Program-made: the position numbers and the translations under genes
Assembly (NCBI GenBank): GCA_018266795.1
Contig: JAFDZV010000004.1
Span: 195,273-259,272 of the forward strand
DNA length: 64,000 nt
Direction: 5' to 3'
Source: Bacteroidota bacterium
Lineage (GTDB): Bacteria; Bacteroidota; Ignavibacteria; OLB7
Notes under the pieces: model-generated
The model's input: only the letters and a program-made list of their open reading frames with translations
Databases searched by the model: none
Told to the model about the DNA's origin: nothing
Shown: one piece after another, positions 29,085-38,596 of the stretch
Position numbering within the stretch: the first letter of the stretch is position 1
Layout of the letters: each line of letters opens with the position of its first letter

Positions 29085-29477
29085 TTACGATCGCGGTTGC
29101 GCGACGTACAGCCGGTCGCCGATCCATCGCAGGCCCCGCGCAACGGCTGCAATCGCGGAGAGGAGCGCCACGCCGATGGGCGTGCCGATCAGCACGGCGA
29201 GGAATGTCATGTCGCAGCGGCTCAGCTCGGGATGCGCCGCATGCTGGTGCGCGTTCATGATCAGGATGCCGGTTCCCTGAACGATCATCGCCATGATGCC
29301 TGTCCCGACGGAGAATCCCCATCGCCGCGCAAAGAAGAATCCTGCGAACAGCCCGGCGGCGATCGGATAGCAGAGAAAGACGATGAAGTCGCCGCCTGTA
29401 TGGAAGTATCGCATGCCCAGCCAGCAGGCAATGTAGAGAAAGGTGTGGATGGCCGTGATCCAGAGGCGCGTGCGCAT
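29085..29477 (-). CDS. Small integral membrane protein
   Basis: A 130-residue protein with four probable transmembrane helices (about 7-22, 28-48, 54-74, 92-113) joined by short loops; the third loop holds a histidine cluster (NAHQHAAHPE). No family is recognised. It overlaps nothing and lies 57 bp after the convergent acetyltransferase. A role cannot be assigned. Confidence 0.65.
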   Translation of the reverse strand: MRTRLWITAIHTFLYIACWLGMRYFHTGGDFIVFLCYPIAAGLFAGFFFARRWGFSVGTGIMAMIVQGTGILIMNAHQHAAHPELSRCDMTFLAVLIGTPIGVALLSAIAAVARGLRWIGDRLYVAQPRS

Positions 29478-29583
29478 GATGAGGGAGCAGGATGATCCGC
29501 AGCCGCGATGCCGTGTTGGGATGCACGCTTCCGGAACCGCCGCGTTACCGTGCGAAGCGCGGCCATCCCGTAATCCTGCCGCG

Positions 29584-30065
29584 CTACTCGAGAAGAAAAT
29601 TCTGCTCCTCTTCTTCCGCCAGTACTGCTTCCTGTCGCTGCGAAATGATTGCGATGATCCTGATCACGATGATGGCGGCGACGATGCCGGAAACGTTGCT
29701 CAACGTCTCAAAGACCAGCGGCAACAGGCTGGACCCGAACTGACGGGATTGAGGAAGGGAACGAAGAATCCCGCCTCGGCCCATGCCGGGGAGTAGTTCA
29801 GGTCCGGCACGCCGGTGTCCTGGAGATTCCTGTATGCATGAAAGAACCAGAGCAGGAAGGCGACAATGCAGATCAGTTGAACCGCTGTGCTGATCCGCGG
29901 AATCAATGCACTGCCGATGGACCCGAGAAGAATGTTGCGAATAATGAATGCCGTGCTCCCGAGTGAGATGAGACGGACGTCCGTTATCAGCTCAATCGCG
30001 ATGAAGAGCAGATTGGCATAGAGCGCGATTGTTGCGAAGCGCGCAAACCCCTGAATCGAGCGCAT
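29584..30065 (-). pseudogene. DUF4328-type membrane protein, frameshifted
   Basis: From the ATG at 30065 the frame encodes two or three membrane helices and then a segment typical of DUF4328: LLWFFHAYRNLQDTG, PDLNYSPAWAEAGFFVPFLNP. Just after that (about 29750) the frame runs into a premature stop, while a different frame continues with hydrophobic sequence ending in AIIVIRIIAIISQRQE, the expected C-terminal helix, down to 29584. One missing base after AATCCC would rejoin the frames. The region between also appears shorter than in intact members, so a small deletion is possible. A sequencing error is the alternative. Confidence 0.6.
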
Positions 30066-30385
30066 GGTGATTCGTGTCTGTGCGAACGAACGGGTTGATA
30101 TGCCGGGGGCAACTGGGATGATCGATGCAAAGGTACAACCGCCACGCCATCCGGACGCGGATTCGATACTCCGAAGAGCTGTGCTGTGCGTCCCCATGCC
30201 GGCGGTGCCGGGCGCCGGCAAACCATTGCATCCGGACAAAGTCGTATGCCGATGTTTGATCATTCCGCACTATTGTTGCATCCTGTGGTGTGGAACGGAA
30301 ATGGAGATCGTTCACGATGCATAACGAGACGTACACATCGCGCATGCGTTTTGGCGTACGCAGGTTCGGAGGTCCGTGGCTTCAC
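30066..30385. other. Divergent intergenic region, 320 bp
   Basis: Upstream region of both the broken DUF4328 gene and the MetA-like gene. A GGAGGT at 30368-30373 serves the latter. No other element is evident. Confidence 0.5.
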
Positions 30386-31168
30386 ATGCGCGTATCTGTG
30401 TTGGTGTTGATCGCGTGGCTTGGCGCGGTTGGTCCGGACGCCGCGCATGCACAGGACCCGCCGCTCGTATCCGATCGTCCCGGGCAGACGATGCTCCCCG
30501 CACTCGCCCCTGCCCACACGGCGCAGGTGGAGACGGGGATCGTTGCGGCCCGCCAGGCTACGTCCACAACCAGCACGCTCATTCTGCGTTATCCCACAAC
30601 GGTGCTCCGCGTCGGGTTGCTTCCCACATTCGAATTACGTGTCACCGGGGAGTTCCTGGATCAGACTGCTACGGTTGATTCCAGCGGATCGGAGACAACG
30701 CGCCGGGGCGTACACGGCATTGCCGTTGGATGCAAGAGCTTCATCGCGAAGGAGCGGGGCCCGCGCCCGGAGATGGCGATTGCGTTCATGCTTGCGCTTC
30801 CGATCGGCACGCAGGGATTGTATGCCAAGTACCCTGCGCCGTCCGTCACGTTCGCAATGAAGAAGGGGGTTGCCCCGGGTGCATGGATCTGCTACAACGT
30901 TGGCGGAAGCTGGAACGGCAACAACGCGATACCGGGCATCTCCTACTCCGCACATCTCAACGTGAGTCCGGAGCCGGGCCTGAACGCGTTCGCAGAGATC
31001 TACGGCAATGTCGATCCCACCTCGCATCCGTTGCACGGCATCGACGCGGGCCTCTCGCTCCTGACAACGCAGACGCTGCAGGCCGATCTCACGGCGGGCA
31101 TCAGGATCTCGCCGTTCGGCCCGGATTACTTCCTCGGCACCGGTCTGACATGGCGCTTTGCGGAATAG
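30386..31168 (+). CDS. Outer-membrane protein of the phenol-degradation MetA-like family
   Basis: A 260-residue protein with a signal peptide (MRVSVLVLIAWLGAVG, cleavage after AAHAQ). The mature start DRPGQT followed by VETGIVAARQ and LILRYPTTVLRVGL is the signature of the MetA-like/transporter barrels (PF13557 type). The chain ends in a strand LGTGLTWRFAE. The start at 30386 is supported by the signal peptide and a GGAGGT 12 nt upstream; in-frame starts at 30317 and 30290 would add a basic leader. Such proteins are predicted channels for small hydrophobic compounds; the substrate is unknown. Confidence 0.7.
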   Translation: MRVSVLVLIAWLGAVGPDAAHAQDPPLVSDRPGQTMLPALAPAHTAQVETGIVAARQATSTTSTLILRYPTTVLRVGLLPTFELRVTGEFLDQTATVDSSGSETTRRGVHGIAVGCKSFIAKERGPRPEMAIAFMLALPIGTQGLYAKYPAPSVTFAMKKGVAPGAWICYNVGGSWNGNNAIPGISYSAHLNVSPEPGLNAFAEIYGNVDPTSHPLHGIDAGLSLLTTQTLQADLTAGIRISPFGPDYFLGTGLTWRFAE

Positions 31169-31289
31169 AGAACCCGCGTGCGCAGGTGATGCGCCCCACC
31201 TCGTTGCTCCCGAGTTACCATCCGGATAGAACGGCTGCTCGAGTATACGGGCGCATCGCCTGCACATTCATGGGCCATGTCACCACCGG

Positions 31290-32267
31290 CTACTTGTTCA
31301 CTGCCGCCATGCTGGCATAGCGTTCGCCGGCCGCCGCTCCCTTGGGGAAGATCGCCTCCAGTTCCTCGTACTCGCCGGCCGTAAGGTGAACGTTCAGCGC
31401 CCCGAGGTTCTCCTCGAGCGTTCGAACCCGTTTGGTGCCGGGGATGGGAACGATGTTCTCATTGCGGCCCAGCAACCATGCGAGCGCAAGCTGCGCCGGC
31501 GTGCATCCCTTCGCCGATGCGATCGTCTTCACCGCCTCCACCAGTTGCAGATTGCGCGAGAAGTTCTCTCCCTGGAAACGCGGATTCGTCTTCCGGAAGT
31601 CCCCCTCCTCGAAGTCGTCCGGGCTGCTGATCTGCCCGGTAAGGAATCCGCGGCCCAGAGGACTGTAGGCAACGAGGCCGATGCCCAGTTCGCGGCATGC
31701 ATCGAGCACACCATCCTCCGGATCGCGTGTCCAGAGGCTGTACTCGCTTTGCAGTGCGGTGATCGGATGAACATCGTTGGCGGCACGAAGCGTCGCGGCC
31801 GAGACCTCGGAGAGTCCGATCGTCCGGACCTTCCCTTCACGAACCAGTTCGCTCATTGCCCCCACCGTCTCCTCGATCGGAGTGTTCGGGTCCAGGCGGT
31901 GCAGATAGTACAGGTCGATCGTCTCCACGCCGAGCCGCTTCAGACTTCCCTCGCACGACTTCCGGACATACTCCGGTCGTCCGTTGATGGTGCGGCCGCC
32001 CGGGAGCGATGGATCGCGGACGATGCCGAACTTGGTTGCCAGCACAACCGCATCGCGCCGCCCGCGCACGGCACGGCCAACCAGTTCCTCGTTCACATAT
32101 GGTCCGTACATATCCGCAGTATCCAGAAATGTCAGGCCAAGCTCGAGTGCTCTGTGGATTGTGGCCAGCGATTCGGTCTCGTTCGCTGTGCCGTAGAACT
32201 CGCTCATACCCATGCAGCCGAGGCCGATGGCCGATACGGTAAGGTCTCGCAGTGTTCGCTGTTGCAC
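31290..32267 (-). CDS. Aldo/keto reductase
   Basis: A 325-residue TIM-barrel NADPH-dependent oxidoreductase. The start is GTG at 32267, fixed by a GGAG site 6 nt upstream and the usual N-terminal [19 protein letters not shown]. The catalytic tetrad is recognisable: D and Y in [10 protein letters not shown] in LATKFG and H in YYLHRLD. The [12 protein letters not shown] and PIPGTKR segments are cofactor-binding. It is close to the YajO/AKR13-type enzymes acting on small aldehydes. Monocistronic. Confidence 0.93.
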   Translation of the reverse strand: MQQRTLRDLTVSAIGLGCMGMSEFYGTANETESLATIHRALELGLTFLDTADMYGPYVNEELVGRAVRGRRDAVVLATKFGIVRDPSLPGGRTINGRPEYVRKSCEGSLKRLGVETIDLYYLHRLDPNTPIEETVGAMSELVREGKVRTIGLSEVSAATLRAANDVHPITALQSEYSLWTRDPEDGVLDACRELGIGLVAYSPLGRGFLTGQISSPDDFEEGDFRKTNPRFQGENFSRNLQLVEAVKTIASAKGCTPAQLALAWLLGRNENIVPIPGTKRVRTLEENLGALNVHLTAGEYEELEAIFPKGAAAGERYASMAAVNK

Positions 32268-32780
32268 GCAGAACTCCAATTGATAATGGGAAGGGATGTC
32301 CGTCGTTCCTGGGCCAACGCTCCTCTTCGAGAAGAGGGCGGCATGCCGCAATGCCCGGCAGCTTCCGTTCGTCATCTGCGAACAGATGAGACGGCTTCGC
32401 CGGCCGCTGTACAGTGTTGCCTCTGAAGGCATCGCGGATGGAGCGGGGAGACGAACGCGGCGATCAAATAGTGCGGCATGTGGCGGCACGTTGATGCCTG
32501 GGGAGGTGGAAAAAATCTTCGGAGCCGGAGCCATTCCCGGGAACCGAATCACATCGGGGGTCCCCAACGCGGTCTGCACACTGTATTGCAACGGTTGGGA
32601 GGGGCGGCGATAACGATTTCTTTACGGGCAAGTCGTATTTTTGCCGTTCGGTCCAGCGAGGCGGAGAGACATCCCGTGGCGCTGGCCAATCCCACCCAGA
32701 CGATCCGAACGGCGTTCTCCCACCGAACGGCTTCCGCTCCCTTCGTCGGCAGTATCATCCCGGGTGACAGGACGAACACC
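32268..32780. other. Divergent intergenic region, 513 bp
   Basis: Between the aldo/keto reductase and the RND export operon. It holds a promoter-like TATTTTTG at 32636-32643. No small gene or repeat was seen. Confidence 0.5.
32636..32643 (+). promoter_or_regulatory. TATTTTTG promoter-like element before the RND operon
   Basis: TATTTTTG fits the Bacteroidota -7 consensus. TTTC TTTA lies 12-19 nt upstream, a weak -33 match. It would give a 5' leader of about 130 nt. Confidence 0.35.
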
Positions 32781-33881
32781 ATGACTATACGCTCACGACG
32801 CTTTCTGATAGCGGGCATCGCTCTGGCAGTGCTCGCCGCTCTTGCTGTTCCAAAACTCATTACGCTGTTCGGAAGTGGTGCGTCTCGCACGTCCGGCGGA
32901 GGAGGCGGAGAGGGGGCACGCAAGGGAGCCGCGGGTCCGGTGATCGTTACAGCCTATGTTGTGCGTCCGTCCGATGCAGTGGATCGCGTCAGCATCACGG
33001 GAACGATCGCGCCGTCGGAGCAGGTGGACATTCAAAGCGAGATACCCGGCAAGATCGTCAGGATCTACTTCCGTGAGGGGAGCGTTGTAAGCCGGGGGAT
33101 GCTGCTGGTGAAGATCAACGACTCGGAGCTGCAGGCGCAGCTTCAGCGCGCCCAGGCGCACAAGGAGCTTGCGGACATGAAGGAGGCGCGCCAGCGAACG
33201 ATGCGCGAGAAGGATGCCGTGAGCCAGGCGGAGTACGACGAGGCGCTGAGCGACATGAAGAGCGCCGCCGCCGATATCGAACTGCTGAAGGCGCAGATCG
33301 CGAAGACGGAGATCCGTGCGCCGTTCTCCGGGACGATCGGCCTTCGAAGTGTGAGTGAGGGAAGCTACATCTCCCCAACTACCAGAATCGCCACGCTCAC
33401 CAACATGTCCCCCGCCAAGATCGACTTCTCCGTGCCGGAGCGGTATGCCCGGCTGGTGGGAACCGGAAGCACGATCAATTTCACGGTACAGGGGATCACG
33501 CGCACATTCACTGCCCACGTGTATGCCACCGAACCCCGGATCGATCAGCAGACGCGAACGCTGGACGTCCGGGCAACGTGCCCGAATCCGGGGAGCGAAC
33601 TGCGTGCAGGTGCATTTGCCGAAGTGAGCCTGGAGCTCAGTCGCCGTCCCGGCGCACTGATGATTCCGAGCGAGGCCGTTATCCCCGACGCCAACGGCGC
33701 GAAGGTGTTCGTTGCGAAGGATGGGGCGGCGCAGCCGCGGCCGATCAATCTCGGTCTGAGAACCGAACGGCAGGTTGAGGTTGTCAAGGGTCTCGCCGAT
33801 GGGGACACCGTTGTCGCCACAGGCATTCTTCAGGTACGGCCGGGATCGCGCCTGAAGATCTCCTCGATTCAGAAGCTCTGA
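32781..33881 (+). CDS. RND efflux periplasmic adaptor (HlyD/MFP family)
   Basis: A 366-residue membrane-fusion protein with one N-terminal anchor helix (8-30) and a Gly/Ser-rich linker. The lipoyl halves flank a short coiled coil: GTIAPSEQVDIQSEIPGKI before and AKTEIRAPFSGTIGLRSVSEG after (given in part). Beta-barrel and membrane-proximal domains follow. It would join the RND pump and the TolC-like channel encoded next. Spacing to the pump gene is 33 bp, so they form one operon. Confidence 0.92.
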   Translation: MTIRSRRFLIAGIALAVLAALAVPKLITLFGSGASRTSGGGGGEGARKGAAGPVIVTAYVVRPSDAVDRVSITGTIAPSEQVDIQSEIPGKIVRIYFREGSVVSRGMLLVKINDSELQAQLQRAQAHKELADMKEARQRTMREKDAVSQAEYDEALSDMKSAAADIELLKAQIAKTEIRAPFSGTIGLRSVSEGSYISPTTRIATLTNMSPAKIDFSVPERYARLVGTGSTINFTVQGITRTFTAHVYATEPRIDQQTRTLDVRATCPNPGSELRAGAFAEVSLELSRRPGALMIPSEAVIPDANGAKVFVAKDGAAQPRPINLGLRTERQVEVVKGLADGDTVVATGILQVRPGSRLKISSIQKL

Positions 33882-33914
33882 CGCACGCTCCTCACGAACC
33901 GGACCGGCTTTCCC

Positions 33915-36900
33915 ATGAGTCTCTCATCCCTCAGCATAAAACGCCCCGTTCTGGCGATCGTGATGTCGATCGTCATTGTGCTGTTCGGTGCGCTCGGATA
34001 CTCCACGCTCGGCGTTCGTGAATATCCGGCGGTCGATCCACCCATCATCACCGTAACCACACCATATGCCGGCGGCAGTGCCGACGTTATCGAGTCGCAG
34101 ATCACGGAGCCGCTGGAGGAGTCGATCAACGGTGTTGCCGGCATTCGCGCGCTTACCTCGGTGAGCCGTGAGGGACGCAGCGTCATCACCGTGGAGTTCA
34201 CGATCGACGTGGATCTGGAGACGGCTGCCAACGACGTGCGCGACCGTGTCTCCCGCGCGATCAAGAACCTGCCGGCAGACGCCGATCCGCCGGTGATTGC
34301 GAAGTCCGACGCCGATCAGAACCCCATTCTCTTTCTCACCGTCCAGAGCAACAAGCGCAGCCAGCTCGAAGTGAACGCCATCGCCAACGACGTGTTCAAG
34401 GAACGTCTGCAGAACGTGCCGGGCGTGAGCGAGGTAACGGTTTTCGGAGAGAAGAAGTACGCAATCCGTGTCTGGCTGGATCCGGACAGGCTGGCGGCGT
34501 ATCAGCTTACGGCGCTGGACGTTCGCAATGCGCTGCGCAACGAGAACGTGGATCTCCCTGCCGGAAAGATCGAGGGAGGGAAGACCGAGTTGACGTTGAA
34601 CACGCTTGGCCGCCTTGCCGATACGAACGCGTTCAACGAGCTGATTCTGAAGATGGTGGATGGCCGGGCGGTGAAGCTGCACGATGTTGGCCACGCCGAG
34701 CTTGCGCCGGAAAACCTGAACACCATCCTCAAGCGCGACGGCGTTCCGATGATCGGTGTAGGCGTGTTTCCGCAGCCGGGCGCCAATGCCGTTGCGATCT
34801 CCGAGGAAGTATACCGCCGTATCGAGCAGATCAGGAAGGACATCCCTCCCGATATCGTTGTTGGCACCGTCTACGATACCACAACGGGGATCAAGCGTTC
34901 CATCAGCGAGGTGCTGGAGACGATCGCCATCGCGTTCGTGCTGGTGGTGCTGATCATCTTCGCCTTCCTGAGAAACTGGCGTACTACGCTCATCCCGGTT
35001 CTGGCCATTCCGGTATCGCTGGTCGGAACGTTCTTCATCATGTATCTGCTCGGGTTCTCGATCAACATCCTTACGCTGCTCGGCATCGTGCTCTCCATCG
35101 GTCTGGTGGTGGACGACGCCATCGTTGTGCTGGAGAATATCTATTCGAAGATCGAGCAGGGAATGCGTCCCTACGAGGCGGGTCTGGTTGGTGCGAAGGA
35201 GATTTTCTTCGCCGTGGTCTCCACCACGGTGGCGCTGGTGGCCGTGTTCATGCCGGTGATCTTCCTGCAGGGGCTCACCGGACGTCTGTTCCGCGAGTTC
35301 GGCATCGTGATCGCGGGCTCGGTTGCCATTTCCGCATTCGTGGCGCTTACGCTCACACCGATGCTGAGCACACGGTTGATCAAGCATCAGGCGCACGGCC
35401 GGTTCTACGTCGCGACCGAGGGCTTCTTCGTTGCGCTCGCCAACGGCTACCGGAACTCGCTCGCAACCTTCATGCGCCGTCGGTGGCTGGCGCCGGTGAT
35501 CATGGTGCTTTCGCTCGGATTGATCTACGTGGTTGGCAGCTCGCTGCAGTCCGAACTGGCACCGCTGGAGGATCGAAGCCGTCTGCGTGTCAGCTCCACG
35601 GCGCCGGAGGGGGCCACGTTCGAGTTCATGGATCGGTACATGGATGAGATCGGCAAGCTGATCGGTGACTCCGTTCGCGAGAACGACGGCGTTGTCACCA
35701 TCGTGGCGCCCGGCTCCGGCACCATCAATTCCGGCATCGTGATCCTTCCGCTGAAGGATGCGGACAAGCGCAGGCGTACGCAGCAGCAGATTGCCGATGC
35801 GCTTACCAGGCAGGTGGCCGTGCTGAGCGGTGCGCGCTCCTTCGTAACGCAGGAGCCCACGATCGGCGACAAGCGCTCCGGACTTCCCGTACAGTACGTG
35901 CTGCGCGCGCCGGATATCGAGAAGCTTGCGGCAGTGCTGCCGAAATTCATCGAGCAGGCGCAGAAGGACTCCATGTTCTCCTCGGTGGATTTCAATCTGA
36001 AGTTCAACCGCCCCGAGATCAACGTGAAGATCGACCGCGACCGGGCGCGCAGCCTTGGCGTTTCGGTGATCGACATCGCACAGACGCTGCAGCTTGCCTT
36101 CAGCGATCAACGCCTGGGTTACTTCGTGATGGAGGGAAAGCAATACCAGGTGCTGGGTTCGTTCGCGAAGGAGTATCGGGGCTCGCCGCGCGACCTGCTC
36201 TCGGTGAAGGTGCGTGCGCAGAACGGTGACCTGATTCCTCTGGACAATGTCGTTACGTTGACCGAGCAGAGTTCGCCGCCGCAGTTGTTCCGGTACAACC
36301 GCTCCGTTTCGGCAACGGTCTCGGCCGGCCTCGCACCGGGGCGCACCATCGGCGACGGCATCGTCGAGATGGATGCGATAGCCGCGCGCACGCTGGATCC
36401 CAGCATGACGACCGCGCTTTCCGGACCGGCGCGCGACTACGCGGAGAGTTCCTCCAGCATCCTGTTCGCGTTCCTCTTCGCGCTCGTTCTGATCTATCTG
36501 GTGCTGGCCGGCCAGTTCGAGAGCTTCCGCGATCCGTTCATCATTCTGCTCACGGTGCCGCTGGCCCTTGCCGGTGCGCTCCTCTCGCTCTGGTATTTCA
36601 ATCAGACGCTGAACATCTTCAGCCAGATAGGCATCATCATGCTGATCGGTCTGGTTACCAAGAACGGTATCCTCATCGTGGAGTTCGCCAACCAGCGCAA
36701 GGAGGCGGGGTTGCCGCTGCAGGAGGCCATCGTGGATGCCGCAGCCTCACGGTTCCGTCCGATTCTGATGACGAGCCTTGCCACGATCCTCGGCACGCTG
36801 CCGATCGCGCTCGCGCTCGGTGCCGGTGCGGGAAGCCGCGTCTCGATGGGCATTGCCGTTATCGGCGGATTGCTCTTCTCCGGCGGGCTTACGCTGTACG

Positions 36901-37028
36901 TAATCCCGGCCATCTATTCGTATCTCTCGCGTGAACTGGTTGCACATGAGGGGGAGGTGCCTGCTGGGGAGCCGCATGCCGAGACGATCGATGCACATGC
37001 CTATTCAAGCCACGATGTTGAAGCATAG
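33915..37028 (+). CDS. RND multidrug efflux pump permease (AcrB/HAE1 type)
   Basis: A 1037-residue inner-membrane proton antiporter with 12 expected helices in two repeats and two large periplasmic domains. Characteristic segments include SIKRPVLAIVMSIVIVLFG at the N-terminus, LGIVLSIGLVVDDAIVVLEN in helix 4 (charged D pair of the proton relay, given in part) and IGLVTKNGILIVEFAN in helix 10. Length and order are normal for the hydrophobe/amphiphile exporters. The last codons overlap the start of the TolC-like gene. Confidence 0.96.
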   Translation: MSLSSLSIKRPVLAIVMSIVIVLFGALGYSTLGVREYPAVDPPIITVTTPYAGGSADVIESQITEPLEESINGVAGIRALTSVSREGRSVITVEFTIDVDLETAANDVRDRVSRAIKNLPADADPPVIAKSDADQNPILFLTVQSNKRSQLEVNAIANDVFKERLQNVPGVSEVTVFGEKKYAIRVWLDPDRLAAYQLTALDVRNALRNENVDLPAGKIEGGKTELTLNTLGRLADTNAFNELILKMVDGRAVKLHDVGHAELAPENLNTILKRDGVPMIGVGVFPQPGANAVAISEEVYRRIEQIRKDIPPDIVVGTVYDTTTGIKRSISEVLETIAIAFVLVVLIIFAFLRNWRTTLIPVLAIPVSLVGTFFIMYLLGFSINILTLLGIVLSIGLVVDDAIVVLENIYSKIEQGMRPYEAGLVGAKEIFFAVVSTTVALVAVFMPVIFLQGLTGRLFREFGIVIAGSVAISAFVALTLTPMLSTRLIKHQAHGRFYVATEGFFVALANGYRNSLATFMRRRWLAPVIMVLSLGLIYVVGSSLQSELAPLEDRSRLRVSSTAPEGATFEFMDRYMDEIGKLIGDSVRENDGVVTIVAPGSGTINSGIVILPLKDADKRRRTQQQIADALTRQVAVLSGARSFVTQEPTIGDKRSGLPVQYVLRAPDIEKLAAVLPKFIEQAQKDSMFSSVDFNLKFNRPEINVKIDRDRARSLGVSVIDIAQTLQLAFSDQRLGYFVMEGKQYQVLGSFAKEYRGSPRDLLSVKVRAQNGDLIPLDNVVTLTEQSSPPQLFRYNRSVSATVSAGLAPGRTIGDGIVEMDAIAARTLDPSMTTALSGPARDYAESSSSILFAFLFALVLIYLVLAGQFESFRDPFIILLTVPLALAGALLSLWYFNQTLNIFSQIGIIMLIGLVTKNGILIVEFANQRKEAGLPLQEAIVDAAASRFRPILMTSLATILGTLPIALALGAGAGSRVSMGIAVIGGLLFSGGLTLYVIPAIYSYLSRELVAHEGEVPAGEPHAETIDAHAYSSHDVEA

Positions 37029-38331
37029 TCCGAAGCATATCTCACTGGCCGTTGCGGGCGTGTTCCTGGCAACCTCCGGCGTTGCGGCCCAGCCGCTGCT
37101 GACGCTGGACGAAGCGGTTCGCATTGCCATGGAGCAGAACCGAACCATCCAGCTTTCGCGCAACGATGCCGCGATCGGCAGCAACAACGCCACCGCCGGC
37201 AACGCGGGATTTCTTCCCAAGCTGGATCTGGCCGCGGGCATCGTGGGGGCCATCTCGAACACACACCAGCGCCTTTCGAACGGCGACGTCACCGAACGCA
37301 CGGGAGCATCCTCCAGCACCGCGACGGCCGGGCTTACGGCAAGCTGGACCGTGTTCGACGGGTTCCGGATGTTCAACCGGAACGATCAGCTCGACATGCA
37401 GCGCGACCTTGCCTCGCTCGGCTACGCCTACACCAGGGAACAGGTGCATGCTGCCGTTGTTGCTGCCTACTTCGACGTGGTTGCCCAGCAGCGTGCGCTG
37501 GAGGTGCTGAGTGAGGGGCTGAAGCTCTCCGAGGATCGCGTGCGACTGGCGCAGACAAGGTACGAGGCCGGCAACAGCGCGAAGCAGGATCTGCTGCAGG
37601 CACGCGTGGATCTGAACGCCGATCGCTCCGCGCAGATGCGGCAGGAAGCGGACCTGGCAAACGCGCGCACGCAGCTCAACGTGGTTCTGGCGCGGCCGGT
37701 CGGAACGGAATTCAGCGTGGCCGATACCATCCCGCTGGCGCCGGCGCTGGATTATGCGGAACTCGAGCGCAAGGCGATTGACGAGAACCTGTTGCTTTCT
37801 CAGTTGCGGCTTCGGATCGAACTGGCCCGTGTGGATCGCCGTCTCGTGGATGCCGCGCGCTACCCGAAGCTGGCTGTGAGCCTTGGGTACAACTTTCAGC
37901 AGGCGGACAATCAGGCCAGTCTGATCGCGAGCAACAGAACGGTCGGTCCGAGCTACGGCGTTGCCCTCTCGATGAATCTGTTCGACGGGTTCAATACGAA
38001 TCGCGATGCCGAGAACGCCGATGTTGAGATAGCCTCCAGCCGGATCGCCTATGCCGATGCCGAAGCAAAGCTGAAGGGGGATCTGACGGTTGCGTATGCC
38101 AGCTATCGGAACCGAATGAACGTGGTGACATTGGAGCGCGAGAACCTTGCGATCGCACGGGAGAATCTGGATCTGACGCTGGTGCGGTTCAATGCAGGCG
38201 CGATCATCCCGCTGCAACTGCGGGAGGCGCAGACGGCGTATGTTGCCGCCGGCGGCAGATTGCTTACCGCCGAATACGAGGCCAAGATCGCCGAGACCAA
38301 CCTCCTCGAGTTGAGCGGAGCATTCCGATAG
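37015..38331 (+). CDS. TolC-family outer-membrane efflux protein of the RND system
   Basis: A 438-residue OMF protein with a signal peptide (hydrophobic 10-24, cleavage after GVAAQ). Two OEP repeats are present: a first beginning LTLDEAVRIAMEQNRTI and a second with long helices and the paired strands SYGVALSMNLFDGFN. The start is placed at 37015, which overlaps the pump's 3' end by 14 bp and gives a normal signal peptide; ATGs at 36991 and 36997 are alternatives. It forms the outer-membrane duct for the RND pump. Confidence 0.9.
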   Translation: MLKHSPKHISLAVAGVFLATSGVAAQPLLTLDEAVRIAMEQNRTIQLSRNDAAIGSNNATAGNAGFLPKLDLAAGIVGAISNTHQRLSNGDVTERTGASSSTATAGLTASWTVFDGFRMFNRNDQLDMQRDLASLGYAYTREQVHAAVVAAYFDVVAQQRALEVLSEGLKLSEDRVRLAQTRYEAGNSAKQDLLQARVDLNADRSAQMRQEADLANARTQLNVVLARPVGTEFSVADTIPLAPALDYAELERKAIDENLLLSQLRLRIELARVDRRLVDAARYPKLAVSLGYNFQQADNQASLIASNRTVGPSYGVALSMNLFDGFNTNRDAENADVEIASSRIAYADAEAKLKGDLTVAYASYRNRMNVVTLERENLAIARENLDLTLVRFNAGAIIPLQLREAQTAYVAAGGRLLTAEYEAKIAETNLLELSGAFR

Positions 38332-38596
38332 ATGCGTCCGTGAATGCAACCCCGGGGTGCCCCGGATTGTCATTGCCATGGCTCCGCCGTGCCGCGCGAT
38401 CCGGTTGTCGATCCACGACGCGAGGAGCCGGCGTTCGTTTCAACGGCCCGGCGGGAGATTCGATGGCTCTTCGGCAATCGCATCGGTAGCTTCCCACCGT
38501 GCCTGTTGTCGCAAGATGTTGCCGGCGGGAACGCACTCCATCGATGGCGCTCCAACATCGGAAGGCATTCCGCGGAACAGATTTCTTCCAACGGAG

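Noticed and set aside
32268-32591. Extended N-terminus of the aldo/keto reductase
   Set aside because: The frame is open for 108 more codons, but the residues are atypical and a GTG with a good ribosome site stands exactly at the family's usual start.
33924-36143. Open frame of about 740 codons antisense to the RND pump
   Set aside because: Asp/His/Arg-rich shadow of a certain gene with no recognisable domain.
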